Source: Salinarimonas sp046292825
Lineage (GTDB): Bacteria > Pseudomonadota > Alphaproteobacteria > Rhizobiales > Beijerinckiaceae
Length of the DNA: 64,000 bases
Assembly: GCF_046292825.1 (NCBI RefSeq)
Contig: NZ_JBKBQG010000014.1
Location: forward strand, 26,243-90,242
Direction: 5' to 3'
Shown: positions 16,693 to 24,686 of the stretch, piece by piece
Position numbering within the stretch: the first letter of the stretch is position 1
How the letters are laid out: the number at the start of each line of letters is the position of its first letter
Notes under the pieces: model-generated
Seen by the model: the letters and a program-made list of their open reading frames with translations, nothing else
Databases searched by the model: none
What the model was told of the DNA's origin: nothing
Position numbers and translations under genes: made by a program

Positions 16693-18150
16693 GTGTCCGG
16701 TCCCGCGCTCGTCTGGTTCCGCGAGGACCTGCGCCTTTCCGACAACCCGGCCCTCGCCGCCGCGATCGAGAGCGGCGCGCCCGTCGCCTGCCTCTACCTT
16801 CTCGACGAGACCTCTCCCGAGATCCGCCCGCTCGGCGGCGCATCGCGCTGGTGGCTCGCCGGCTCGCTCGCGGCGCTCGCCGAGGCGCTGGAGAGCCGCG
16901 GCGGGCGGCTTCTCGTGATGCGCGGGGCGGCGCGCGAGGCGATCCCGCAGGCCGTGACCGCGCTCGGAGCGAGCGCCGTCTTCTGGAACCGCCGCTACGG
17001 CGCCGAGCGCGCGATCGACGCCGAACTGAAGGCCTCGCTCAAGGCCGACGGCGTCAAGGCCGCGAGCTTCAACGCCCGCCTTCTCTGCGAGCCGGGCGAG
17101 GTGCGCACGAAGACCGGCGGGAGCTACCGCGTCTTCACCCCCTTCAAGAACGCCTGCGTCGCGCTCGATCCGCCGCCGCGCCCCCTCCCCGCCCCCGGCC
17201 GCATCCCCGCAGCCGAGATCCCCGACGCGCTTCTCGCGCGGACGCTCGCGATCGCAGATCTCGCGCTCGAGCCGACGGCGCCCGATTGGGCGGGCGGCCT
17301 GCGCGCGACCTTCACCCGCGGCGAGGCGGGCGCGCGGGCGCGGCTCGCGGCCTTCGTCGACGGGCCGCTCGCGGGTTATGCGGAGCGGCGCAACCGGCCG
17401 GACGTCGAATCGACCTCGATGCTCTCCCCGCATCTGCGATTCGGCGAGATTTCGCCGCGCCAGATCGTCCACGCCGCCCTGCACGCGCGCGATTCGGGCA
17501 GCGTCGGCGCGGGCGATTACGACACGCTGCGCTCCGAGCTCGCCTGGCGCGATTTCTCCCACCAGCTTCTCTTCGAGACCCCCGACATGGCGCGCACGAA
17601 CCTGCAGCGCGCCTTCGACGCGTTCCCCTGGCGCGAGGACGAGGCCGCGCTCGAAGCCTGGCAGCGCGGGCGCACCGGCTATCCGCTCGTCGATGCCGGC
17701 ATGCGGCAATTGTGGACGACGGGGTTCATGCACAACCGCGTGCGGATGGTCGTCGCCTCCTTCCTCGTCAAGCACCTCCTGATCGACTGGCGGCGCGGCG
17801 AGGACTGGTTCTGGGACACGTTGTGCGACGCGGACTCAGCCAACAACGCCGCCTCCTGGCAATGGGTGGCCGGGTCGGGCATGGACGCCGCGCCCTATTA
17901 CCGCATCTTCAACCCCGTGGCCCAGGGGACGCGCTTCGATCCGAAGGGGGATTACGTGCGTCGCTATGTCCCCGAGCTCGCCCGCCTGCCTTCACGTTTC
18001 CTCCACGCCCCCTGGGAAGCGCCGCGGAACGTGCTAGAAGAGGCGGGCATTCGCCTCGGGGAGACCTATCCGTTGCCCATCGTCGTTCATGAGAAGGCCC
18101 GCGATCGAGCGCTCGAGGCGCTCGCCACGATGAAACGGGCCGCGGCCTGA
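16693..18150 (+). CDS. phrB: Deoxyribodipyrimidine photo-lyase (cryptochrome/photolyase family)
   Basis: A 485-residue class I-type photolyase that repairs UV-made cyclobutane pyrimidine dimers using FADH- and blue light. The N-terminal antenna Rossmann domain starts ALVWFREDLRLSDNPAL. The C-terminal FAD-binding domain shows YAERRNRPDVESTSMLSPHLRFGEIS, TGYPLVDAGMRQLWTTGFMHNRVRMVVASFLVKHLLIDWRRGEDWF and NNAASWQWVAGSGMDAAPYYRIFNP. The GTG at 16693 is chosen because it aligns with the usual family N-terminus; another GTG at 16648 would add 15 residues. It is followed 24 bp later by a three-gene lipid-modification set, a grouping that elsewhere belongs to photo-oxidative-stress regulons. Confidence 0.92.
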   Translation: MSGPALVWFREDLRLSDNPALAAAIESGAPVACLYLLDETSPEIRPLGGASRWWLAGSLAALAEALESRGGRLLVMRGAAREAIPQAVTALGASAVFWNRRYGAERAIDAELKASLKADGVKAASFNARLLCEPGEVRTKTGGSYRVFTPFKNACVALDPPPRPLPAPGRIPAAEIPDALLARTLAIADLALEPTAPDWAGGLRATFTRGEAGARARLAAFVDGPLAGYAERRNRPDVESTSMLSPHLRFGEISPRQIVHAALHARDSGSVGAGDYDTLRSELAWRDFSHQLLFETPDMARTNLQRAFDAFPWREDEAALEAWQRGRTGYPLVDAGMRQLWTTGFMHNRVRMVVASFLVKHLLIDWRRGEDWFWDTLCDADSANNAASWQWVAGSGMDAAPYYRIFNPVAQGTRFDPKGDYVRRYVPELARLPSRFLHAPWEAPRNVLEEAGIRLGETYPLPIVVHEKARDRALEALATMKRAAA

Positions 18151-18174
18151 GATCGCGCGCGAGGTGAGCGTATC

Positions 18175-19491
18175 GTGAGCGCGCAGAAGCGGATCGCCGT
18201 CGTCGGCACCGGCATCGCCGGCAACGGCGCCGCATGGGCGTTGGCGGTCGGCTCGCGCCACCGTCTCGCCGTCTACGAGGCGGATGGGCGCGCGGGCGGG
18301 CACGCGGCGACGGTGGATGTCGCGTATGACGACGCGCCGATCACGGTGGATACCGGCTTCATCGTCTACAACGAGCCGAACTACCCCAATTTCACGCGCC
18401 TCCTCGCCCATCTCGGCATCGGCACGCAGGCCTCCGACATGAGCTTCTCGGTCTCGGACTGGGAGGATTCGGGGAGCGCGCGGCTGACCTGGACGAGCCG
18501 GCCCTCGCGACTCCTCGGCGGGCTCGTGCCGAACGGGATCGGCATCCCCTCCCCCGTCCACCTCCTCGTCCTGCGCGATCTCGTGCGCTTCAACAGGAGC
18601 GGCGTCGCGGATCTGCATGCGGGCCGGCTGGAGGGCTTGAGCCTCGGCGATTACCTCGCGAGCCGGCGCTTCTCCCGCCGCTTCCGCGAGGATTACGTCG
18701 TCGCGATGGGCTCGGCCATCTGGTCGATGCCGCCGGGCGACATCCTCGACTTTCCGGCGGCGTCCTTCCTGTCCTTCTTCGAGAACCACCGCCTCTTGCG
18801 CATCGAGCGGCCGACCTGGCGCACGGTGACCGGCGGCTCGCGGACTTACGTGACGGCGATGACGGCGAGCTTCGCGGACGGGCTGCGGCTCGACGATCCG
18901 GTGCGCGCCGTGCGGCGCGACGCGCAGGGCGTGGAGATCGTCACGGCGCGCGGCAGCGAGCGCTACGACGCGGTCGTCCTCGCCTGCCACAGCGATCAGG
19001 CGCTCGCGCTCCTGGAGACCCCCTCCGCGGCCGAGCGGGCGGTGCTCGGCGCCATCCGCTACCGCGAGAACGACGTCTATCTGCACCGCGATCGCGGCCT
19101 GATGCCGCGCGACGCGCGCTCCTGGGCGGCGTGGAACGTGATCAAGCACTCGGACGACGAGGTCTGCGTCACCTATCACATGAACGCGCTGCAGGGCATC
19201 GATCCCTCCCGGCCGCTCTTCGTGAGCCTCAACCCGCCGCGCCCGCCGGCGCCCGGCAGCGTCTTCCGCACCTTCTCCTACGCCCATCCGCAATTCGACC
19301 AGGCGGCCATCGCCGCGCAGGCGCGGCTGCCCGAGATCCAGGGCGGCGGCGGCGTCCATTTCGCGGGCGCGTGGACCAAATACGGCTTCCACGAGGACGG
19401 GCTCGTCTCCGGCCTCCTCGCCGCCGAGGCGCTCGGCGCGACGATCCCCTGGCGGATCGACCCGCGCAGCTTCGCGGAAGCCGCCGAATGA
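18175..19491 (+). CDS. FAD-dependent amine-oxidase-like oxidoreductase of the CFA cluster
   Basis: A 438-residue flavoprotein with an N-terminal FAD-binding motif (AVVGTGIAGNGAAWAL) and VYEADGRAGGHAATV about 30 residues later. The C-terminal FAD contact is HFAGAWTKYGFHEDGLVSGL. It belongs to the NAD(P)-binding flavoproteins routinely encoded beside DUF1365 and cyclopropane-fatty-acid synthase. A role in oxidising a methylated or unsaturated acyl chain is suggested by this conserved neighbourhood, but the reaction is not established here. The start is GTG (18175), 24 bp after the photolyase stop. The stop overlaps the ATG of the DUF1365 gene (ATGA), so the three following genes form one coupled unit. 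Confidence 0.85.
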   Translation: MSAQKRIAVVGTGIAGNGAAWALAVGSRHRLAVYEADGRAGGHAATVDVAYDDAPITVDTGFIVYNEPNYPNFTRLLAHLGIGTQASDMSFSVSDWEDSGSARLTWTSRPSRLLGGLVPNGIGIPSPVHLLVLRDLVRFNRSGVADLHAGRLEGLSLGDYLASRRFSRRFREDYVVAMGSAIWSMPPGDILDFPAASFLSFFENHRLLRIERPTWRTVTGGSRTYVTAMTASFADGLRLDDPVRAVRRDAQGVEIVTARGSERYDAVVLACHSDQALALLETPSAAERAVLGAIRYRENDVYLHRDRGLMPRDARSWAAWNVIKHSDDEVCVTYHMNALQGIDPSRPLFVSLNPPRPPAPGSVFRTFSYAHPQFDQAAIAAQARLPEIQGGGGVHFAGAWTKYGFHEDGLVSGLLAAEALGATIPWRIDPRSFAEAAE

Positions 19492-20273
19492 GCCCGGACG
19501 GCCCGGCGGGCGCGCTCTATGTGGGCCGCGTGATGCATGCGCGCCTGCGCCCGCGCGCCCACCGCTTCCGCTACCGCGTCTTCACGCTCCTCGCCGATCT
19601 CGATCGCCTGCCCGAGCTCGACCGCGCTTCGCCGCTGTTCTCGGTCGGGCGGTTCAACCTCGTCGCCTTCCACCCTGGCGACCACGGCGAGGCCGACGCG
19701 ACCGCGCCGCTCGCCGATCAGGCCCGCGCCGCCTTCGCCCGCGCCGGGATCGCGGCGGAGCGGGTGTGGCTGATGGCCTATCCGCGCATCGCCGGCTACG
19801 CCTTCAACCCGATCAGCGTCTATTACGGCACCGATGCGCAGGGTCGGCTCGTGGGCGCGCTCGCGGAGGTGCGCAACACCTTCGGCGAGCGCCACACCTA
19901 CCCGCTCGCCCTCGCCGCGGATCGCGCCCGCGCGAGCGCGGACAAGGCCTTCCACGTCTCGCCCTTTCTGCCGATGGAGCTCTCCTATCGCTTCGGGCTC
20001 GAAGCGCCGGGGGCGGAAGCGCGCGTGTCGATCGTCGAGAGCGACGCGCAGGGGCCGATCCTCACCGCGATCTTCGCCGGCGCGCGGCGGGCTCTGTCGA
20101 GCCGCACGCTTCTCGCGGCGCTCGCCCGCACGCCTCTGATGACGCTCAAGGTCGTCGTCGCAATCCATTGGCAGGCCTTGCGTCTTCTCGCCAAGGGCAT
20201 CCGCGTCCACCCCCATCCGCGCAAGGGCACCGGGACGCGCGCGGGCGAGCGCATCGGAGACGCAGCGGCGTGA
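19488..20273 (+). CDS. DUF1365-family protein
   Basis: A 261-residue DUF1365 protein. Hallmarks are ALYVGRVMHARLRPRAHRFRYRVF at the N-terminus, WLMAYPRIAGYAFNPISVYYG at about 92-112 and EVRNTFGERHTYPL at about 126-139. The family is of unknown biochemical function and is almost always found between an amine-oxidase-like flavoprotein and a CFA synthase, as here. It overlaps both neighbours (ATGA upstream, GTGA downstream). That tight coupling suggests a stoichiometric complex or a shared lipid substrate at the membrane. No transmembrane helix is obvious, although the C-terminal third is moderately hydrophobic. The family call is confident; function remains unassigned. Confidence 0.88.
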   Translation: MSPDGPAGALYVGRVMHARLRPRAHRFRYRVFTLLADLDRLPELDRASPLFSVGRFNLVAFHPGDHGEADATAPLADQARAAFARAGIAAERVWLMAYPRIAGYAFNPISVYYGTDAQGRLVGALAEVRNTFGERHTYPLALAADRARASADKAFHVSPFLPMELSYRFGLEAPGAEARVSIVESDAQGPILTAIFAGARRALSSRTLLAALARTPLMTLKVVVAIHWQALRLLAKGIRVHPHPRKGTGTRAGERIGDAAA

Positions 20274-21499
20274 GCGAGGAGACCCCGATCGTCGTCACGC
20301 GCGAGACCCTCGCACGCGTCGCGCGCGGGCTGCCCTTCCTCCTGCGCCGGCTCCTCGCGATCGGCCTCGCGATCGAGGCGGGACGGCTCGAGGTGGCTCT
20401 GCCGGACGGGCGCGTGCTCCTCTTCGCGGGCAAGGCGCCGGGCCCCGCCGCACGGCTCGCGATCCGCGACGCGGCGTTCGCGCGGCGCGTCGTCTTCGGC
20501 GGCGAGATCGGCTTCGCGGAGGCCTATGTCGATGGGCTCTGGGACACGCCGGACCTCGCGGCGCTCCTCCTCCTCTTCGCCTCGAGCCGCCCCAGGGAGG
20601 CGCGCATCGTCTCCGAACCCTGGCCGCGGCTCCTGCTGCGGCGGATCGGGCATGCGCTGCGGCGCAACACGCGGGCGGGCGCGCGGCGCAACATCGCCGA
20701 CCATTACGACCTCGGCGAGGCCTTCTACGCCGCCTGGCTCGACCGCGACCTCACCTATTCGAGCGCGATCTTCGCCGAGGGCGACGATCTCGAAGCGGCG
20801 CAGACGCGCAAGAACCGGCGGCTCGCCGAAGCGACGCGCATCGAGCCCTCCGCGCACGTGCTCGAGATCGGCTGCGGCTGGGGCAGCTTCGCGCTCTTCG
20901 CCGCCCGCGAGATCGGCTGCCGCGTCACGGCGCTGACGATCTCCCAAGCCCAGGCCGACGTCGCCCGCCGCCGCGTCCACGAGGCGGGGCTTTCCGAGCG
21001 CATCGACATCCGGCTCGAGGATTATCGCGATGTCGCGGGACAGTTCGACCGGATCGTCTCGATCGAGATGCTGGAGGCCGTCGGCGAGGCCTATTGGGAG
21101 CGCTTCTTCCGGGTGCTGCACGATCGGCTCGTGCCCGGCGGGCTCGCGGGGCTGCAGGCGATCACGATCTGCGACGCGCGCTATCCGCGCTACCGCACCG
21201 AAATCGACTTCATCCGCGCCCGCGTCTTCCCCGGCGGCATGCTGCCCTCCGACGGCATCCTGACGGCACTCCCCGCCCGCGCCGGGCTCGACACCGTCGA
21301 GGACCGCTCCTACGCCGCCGATTACGCCCGCACGCTCGCCATCTGGCGCGAGCGCGTCCGCGCGTCCGGCCCGCGGCTCGAGACGCTCGGCTTCGACGCC
21401 CGCTTCCGGCGGATGTGGGATTATTACCTCGCCTATTGCGAAACGGGTTTCGCCACGCGCAACACGGACGTGCGGCAGATGGTGGTGCGGCGGGGTTAG
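20270..21499 (+). CDS. cfa: Cyclopropane-fatty-acyl-phospholipid synthase
   Basis: A 409-residue SAM-dependent methyltransferase of the CFA synthase family. It has an N-terminal lipid-binding region (about 1-130), then NIADHYDLGEAFYAAWLDRDLTYSSAIF (about 141-168), the SAM motif VLEIGCGWGSFA at 197-208 and the catalytic-domain segments SIEMLEAVGEAYW and FIRARVFPGGMLPS. It transfers a methylene from SAM to double bonds of membrane phospholipids, or in some alphaproteobacteria makes a methylated precursor of furan fatty acids. The GTG start overlaps the DUF1365 stop. A MITE-like repeat begins 18 bp after the stop. The cluster context (photolyase, flavoprotein, DUF1365) suggests protection against light-driven oxidation. 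Confidence 0.9.
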   Translation: MSEETPIVVTRETLARVARGLPFLLRRLLAIGLAIEAGRLEVALPDGRVLLFAGKAPGPAARLAIRDAAFARRVVFGGEIGFAEAYVDGLWDTPDLAALLLLFASSRPREARIVSEPWPRLLLRRIGHALRRNTRAGARRNIADHYDLGEAFYAAWLDRDLTYSSAIFAEGDDLEAAQTRKNRRLAEATRIEPSAHVLEIGCGWGSFALFAAREIGCRVTALTISQAQADVARRRVHEAGLSERIDIRLEDYRDVAGQFDRIVSIEMLEAVGEAYWERFFRVLHDRLVPGGLAGLQAITICDARYPRYRTEIDFIRARVFPGGMLPSDGILTALPARAGLDTVEDRSYAADYARTLAIWRERVRASGPRLETLGFDARFRRMWDYYLAYCETGFATRNTDVRQMVVRRG

Positions 21500-21516
21500 G
21501 GGGCAGCGGTCGCTCC

Positions 21517-21726
21517 CTCTCCTTCCCCTCAGGGGAAGGTGGCTCCGACCCCGAACAGGGGTCGGAGACGGATGGGGTCTTTCGACCCGAAGGGTCGAAG
21601 GGGCGTTGGGCTTCTCCGAACGTAAGGGGCTCTAAGACGACGCCCCTTCGCCGCTGTCGCGGCGAATGACCCCATCCGACCCGTCGGCTTCGCCGCCGGG
21701 CCACCTTCCCCTGAGGGGAAGGAGAG
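21517..21726. repeat. MITE-like intergenic element, type D, with perfect 27-bp terminal inverted repeats
   Basis: A 210-bp element occupying most of the gap between cfa and the convergent DUF423 gene. The terminal 27 bp (21517-21543 and 21700-21726) are exact inverted copies. Each terminus is itself a palindrome around CCTTCCCCT and AGGGGAAGG. No ORF or transposase is seen. Related but shorter copies are at 24540-24680 and, truncated, at 48005-48066. Confidence 0.85.
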
Positions 21727-21762
21727 CGGCGGCGGCTGATCACGAAGTACGCACCCGGGGGC

Positions 21763-22143
21763 TCACCCCACCGACGCGCCGCGCCCGCGCAGGCTCGCCG
21801 TGGCGACGAGCGCCCATCCGGCCATCATGAGGAACCCGCCCGTCGGGGGGGCCCAGCGGAACATCGTCACGCCCGCGCCCACGCGAAGCGCGATGTCGCC
21901 GCAGAACAGGACGAGGCCCGCCACCAGGATCGCGCCGGCGAGGAGGCCCAAGCGGCGGCTGACGAGGCCCTGTCCGACGAGGGCGGCGAGGCCGAGGAGC
22001 GCGGCGGCGTGGATGAGGAGGAAGGTGCCGGCGATCGCGAGCGAGCCGCCGCCCGTCACGTGCGCGGCCATGGCGGAAGCCGCGACCCCGAGAAGGCCCG
22101 CGAGCCCCGAGGCGGCGACGAGGAGCCGCACGCCCACGTTCAC
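21763..22143 (-). CDS. DUF423-family small membrane protein
   Basis: A 126-residue protein with four predicted helices and the DUF423 pattern: an N-terminal helix with GLLGVAASAMAAH, then VLFCGDIALRVGAG and a conserved PTGGFLMMAGWALVA near the C-terminus. The family (YwdK/YgdD-like) is an inner-membrane protein of unknown function. It starts with GTG (22143), which overlaps the TGA of the GTPase gene upstream, so the pair is translationally coupled. No link between DUF423 and ribosome assembly is established, so the coupling may be incidental. Confidence 0.82.
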   Translation of the reverse strand: MNVGVRLLVAASGLAGLLGVAASAMAAHVTGGGSLAIAGTFLLIHAAALLGLAALVGQGLVSRRLGLLAGAILVAGLVLFCGDIALRVGAGVTMFRWAPPTGGFLMMAGWALVATASLRGRGASVG

Positions 22144-22826
22144 GCCCCCTCGCCTCTCGGTTCGACCGTCGGCAGCGCGACCCCGCGCTCGGAGAGGAGC
22201 CGCGCGATCGCGGTGCGCAGGTCGGCGATGCCGTCCTTGGCGCGGCTCGAGGTGACGACGATCTCGGGGAAGGCGGCCGGGCGGCGGGCGATCGCGGCGC
22301 GGGTCGCCTCGATCACGGCGTCGAGCTCGGCCTTCTTCGGCACATCGGCCTTGGTCAGCACGATCTGGTAGGGCACCGCCGCCTTGTCGAGGAGATCGAG
22401 GATCTCCTCGTCGTTCTGCTTCACGCCGTGGCGCGAATCGATCAGCAGCAGCACGCGCACGAGATTGGAGCGCCCGCGCAGGTAATCGCGGATCAGCTGC
22501 GTCCAGGCCCGCACCTTCTCCTTGCCGACCGCCGCATAGCCGTAGCCGGGCATGTCGACGAGGGTGAAGGTGGAGCCGACGTCGAAGAAGATCAGCTCCT
22601 GCGTGCGGCCCGGCGTGTGCGAGGTGCGCGCGAGCGCGTTGCGCCCCGTCAGCGCGTTGACGAGGCTCGACTTGCCGACGTTCGAGCGCCCGGCGAAGGC
22701 GATCTCGAGCCCGCTCATGGGGGGAAGCCGCTCCACCTTGTCGACGGCGGCGGTGAAGCGCGCCTCGCGCGCGAACAGCTTGCGCCCAGCTTCGGCGAGC
22801 GTCTCGTCCTGATCGTGTTCGGCCAT
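22140..22826 (-). CDS. engB: Ribosome-biogenesis GTPase YihA/YsxC (EngB)
   Basis: A 228-residue TrmE-Era-EngA-like GTPase. G1 is GRSNVGKSS at 46-54, G2 has the TPGRTQ loop, G3 is DMPGYG, G4 is TKAD and the G5-like SSRAKDG precedes the C-terminal helix. EngB helps late assembly of the 50S subunit and is normally essential, so this is a core gene. The start ATG at 22826 gives the usual 40-residue N-terminal extension; the upstream open frame lacks family similarity. The stop overlaps the start of the DUF423 gene. A MarR-type gene diverges 111 bp away. Confidence 0.93.
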   Translation of the reverse strand: MAEHDQDETLAEAGRKLFAREARFTAAVDKVERLPPMSGLEIAFAGRSNVGKSSLVNALTGRNALARTSHTPGRTQELIFFDVGSTFTLVDMPGYGYAAVGKEKVRAWTQLIRDYLRGRSNLVRVLLLIDSRHGVKQNDEEILDLLDKAAVPYQIVLTKADVPKKAELDAVIEATRAAIARRPAAFPEIVVTSSRAKDGIADLRTAIARLLSERGVALPTVEPRGEGA

Positions 22827-22937
22827 GGCTCGTTCATGACGGGTCTCGCGCGATCTGGCAAGCGGCCCGCCTGCCGCCTCTTGCCCCGTCGCGGCATATG
22901 CGCGACACGAAGCCCCGGGGAAACGCGTGGGTGGACG

Positions 22938-23474
22938 ATGGCGAAACCTCCGAGAGCGGAGCCGAGCGGACCGGACGAGGGCGCGGGCGCAGGAGAGGGC
23001 CACCCGGCGATCGTCCTCGAGACGTGGCTCCCCTACCGCCTGTTCGGCGTCGCGACGCGCATCGCCGAGATCCTCCAGAGCTATTACGCGCCGCGCTACG
23101 GCCTGACGCTCGCCGCCTGGCGGGCGATGGCGGTCGTCGGCGCGCGCCCCGGCGCGAGCGCGGGCGAGATCGCGCAGGCCGCGGGGCTCGACCAGTTCGC
23201 CGCGAGCCGCGCGATCGGGCTCCTCGTCGAGCTCGGCCTCGCAGGCCGCGAATCGGCGCGGCGCGACCGGCGCTTCGCCGCGATCGCGCTGACGAGCGAG
23301 GGTCGGCGCGTGTTCCTCGACATCTCCCGGCTCGCGCTGCGCCTCGAGGCGGAGCTCGTCGCCGGCCTCGACGCCGCCGAGCGCGCCGCGCTCGAAGGCG
23401 CGCTCGCCAAGGTGGAGGACGCGAGCGCGGTCCTGCGCGCCAAGGGGCTGCGCGGGGTGATGCCGGAGGGGTGA
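22938..23474 (+). CDS. MarR-family transcriptional regulator
   Basis: A 178-residue winged-helix regulator. The core is LTLAAWRAMAVVGARPGASAGEIAQAAGLDQFAASRAIGLLVELGLAGRES followed by the wing RRDRRFAAIALTSEGRRVF, the classic MarR arrangement at about residues 55-125. The N-terminal 20 residues are acidic and flexible. The ATG at 22938 is the natural start; the much longer upstream frame is antisense to engB. The target is unknown. The nearest divergent gene is the essential engB, which makes local repression doubtful. A type A palindromic repeat fills the convergent gap downstream. Confidence 0.85.
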   Translation: MAKPPRAEPSGPDEGAGAGEGHPAIVLETWLPYRLFGVATRIAEILQSYYAPRYGLTLAAWRAMAVVGARPGASAGEIAQAAGLDQFAASRAIGLLVELGLAGRESARRDRRFAAIALTSEGRRVFLDISRLALRLEAELVAGLDAAERAALEGALAKVEDASAVLRAKGLRGVMPEG

Positions 23475-23524
23475 GGTGCCGCGGGCGAGCGGCGAGTCGG
23501 GTTCGACAACCGACGTCCGACGCT

Positions 23525-23698
23525 GTCATCCCGGACGCCGAAGGCGATCCGGGACCCAGACCCACGAGGCTTCAGTCGCAGCCTGTAGGCTGCGTTTCTC
23601 CGACGAGCGCCGCTGCGAGGGTGCAGCGCGAGCGCGGCATGCGCGCTCGGACGGTCGTGGAGCGTATGGGTCCCGGGTCCGCTTCGCGGCCCGGGATG
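23525..23698 (+). repeat. Modular palindromic intergenic element, type A (copy 1)
   Basis: Lies between convergent genes. It begins GTCATCCCGGACGCCGAAGG and ends CGCGGCCCGGGATGAC, each terminus forming its own hairpin. Inside are the palindromes GCAGCCTGTAGGCTGC and GAGCGCGGCATGCGCGCTC, in that order. The same module order is seen at 41793-41968 and, inverted, at 33102-33278. Confidence 0.85.
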
Positions 23699-23724
23699 AC
23701 AGCCGTCGGTGTCGGGCCGCGCGC

Positions 23725-24441
23725 TCAGCCCTTCTTGCCGAGATAGGCGTCCATCATCGCCTTCATCATTTTGAGCTGCGCGTCCTGCATCTCGCGGCCG
23801 GCATCGACGAGCTTCGCATAGGCGGCAAAGGCGTCCTCGGCGGCGGCGTGGGCGGGGTCGCGCGGCTCGGGCTCGGGCTCCGGCTCGGGGGCGGGCTTCT
23901 CGGGCGCGCCCATCATCGTGGCGAACATCGCCTCCCAGGGGTTCTCGGCATTGGAGGGCTTGGCGGCGGGCTTCGACGCCGGCTTCGACGCGGGCTGCGC
24001 GCGCGCGCTCGCCTCCGCGCCCGAGCGCGCGGCCTGGGCCATGGCGTCGATCATGGTCGCGGCCATCACCGGCATGATCTTGGCGACCGATTCCTGAGCG
24101 ACGCCCGACATCGCCGCCGCCTGCTCGGCGATCGCCTTGGCGAGGGCGGGCGAGCCGAAAAGCTTGCCCATCACCTCCTCGCCGAGCGCGATCGCCTGCT
24201 GCGAGAAGATCGCCTGCGGGCTCGCGCTCAGGCCGCCGAAGCCGCTCTTCGTCATCAGGCGGGTGAGTTCGGCCATGGCGTCCGGGCGTTGCGCGGATTT
24301 CTCGAGGCCGAGCGCGAAGGCCGGCATCAGCGCCGAGACCGCCTTCGCCGTCTCCTCCGGGGAGACCCCGAATTGCCGGAAGAACAGGTCCGCGGCCGCA
24401 CCCGATTGCGCGTCGCGGATCATCTCGAAGAAGGTGTGCAT
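23725..24441 (-). CDS. Hypothetical protein, DUF937-like, with Pro-Glu repeats
   Basis: A 238-residue soluble protein. The N-terminal 140 residues are helical and resemble DUF937-type proteins (FFEMIRDAQSGAAADLFFRQFGVS, AVSALMPAFALGLEK, GVAQESVAKIMPVMAATMIDAMA). A low-complexity linker follows (SKPASKPAAKPS, then a PEPEPEPEP run), and then a C-terminal helix, EDAFAAYAKLVDAGREMQDAQ, that could be a phasin-like or coiled-coil segment. No catalytic motif is visible. It is convergent with the MarR gene, and its own upstream gap holds a type D repeat. Function is unknown; association with granules or the cell envelope is only a guess from the C-terminal helix. Confidence 0.7.
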   Translation of the reverse strand: MHTFFEMIRDAQSGAAADLFFRQFGVSPEETAKAVSALMPAFALGLEKSAQRPDAMAELTRLMTKSGFGGLSASPQAIFSQQAIALGEEVMGKLFGSPALAKAIAEQAAAMSGVAQESVAKIMPVMAATMIDAMAQAARSGAEASARAQPASKPASKPAAKPSNAENPWEAMFATMMGAPEKPAPEPEPEPEPRDPAHAAAEDAFAAYAKLVDAGREMQDAQLKMMKAMMDAYLGKKG

Positions 24442-24539
24442 CGACCCCGGCGCCTCTCGTCCCGCTCCCGCCCGCGCGGGATGCCGTCCACAGCATGACG
24501 CGTCATCGCGCCGAAGGGAATGCCCCCGAACGGGGCACG

Positions 24540-24680
24540 TCCCTCCCCGGAGGGGAGGGTGGCCTCCGAGCGAAGCGAGGAGGTCGGGTGGGGCACGACG
24601 CCTGCGGGGAGTTCTCCGACCGGGCCCCACCCGGCCCCTGTCGCTCCGCTCCAGGGTCCACCCTCCCCTCCGGGGAGGGA
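24540..24680. repeat. MITE-like intergenic element, type D (short form)
   Basis: A 141-bp element with perfect 23-bp terminal inverted repeats (24540-24562 and 24658-24680), each a palindrome around CCTCCCC and GGGGAGG. The interior carries GCGAAGCGA and GGTCGGGTGGGGC modules also present at 48005-48066. It ends 6 bp from the stop codon of the HerA-like gene. Confidence 0.85.
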
Positions 24681-24686
24681 TGGCGC

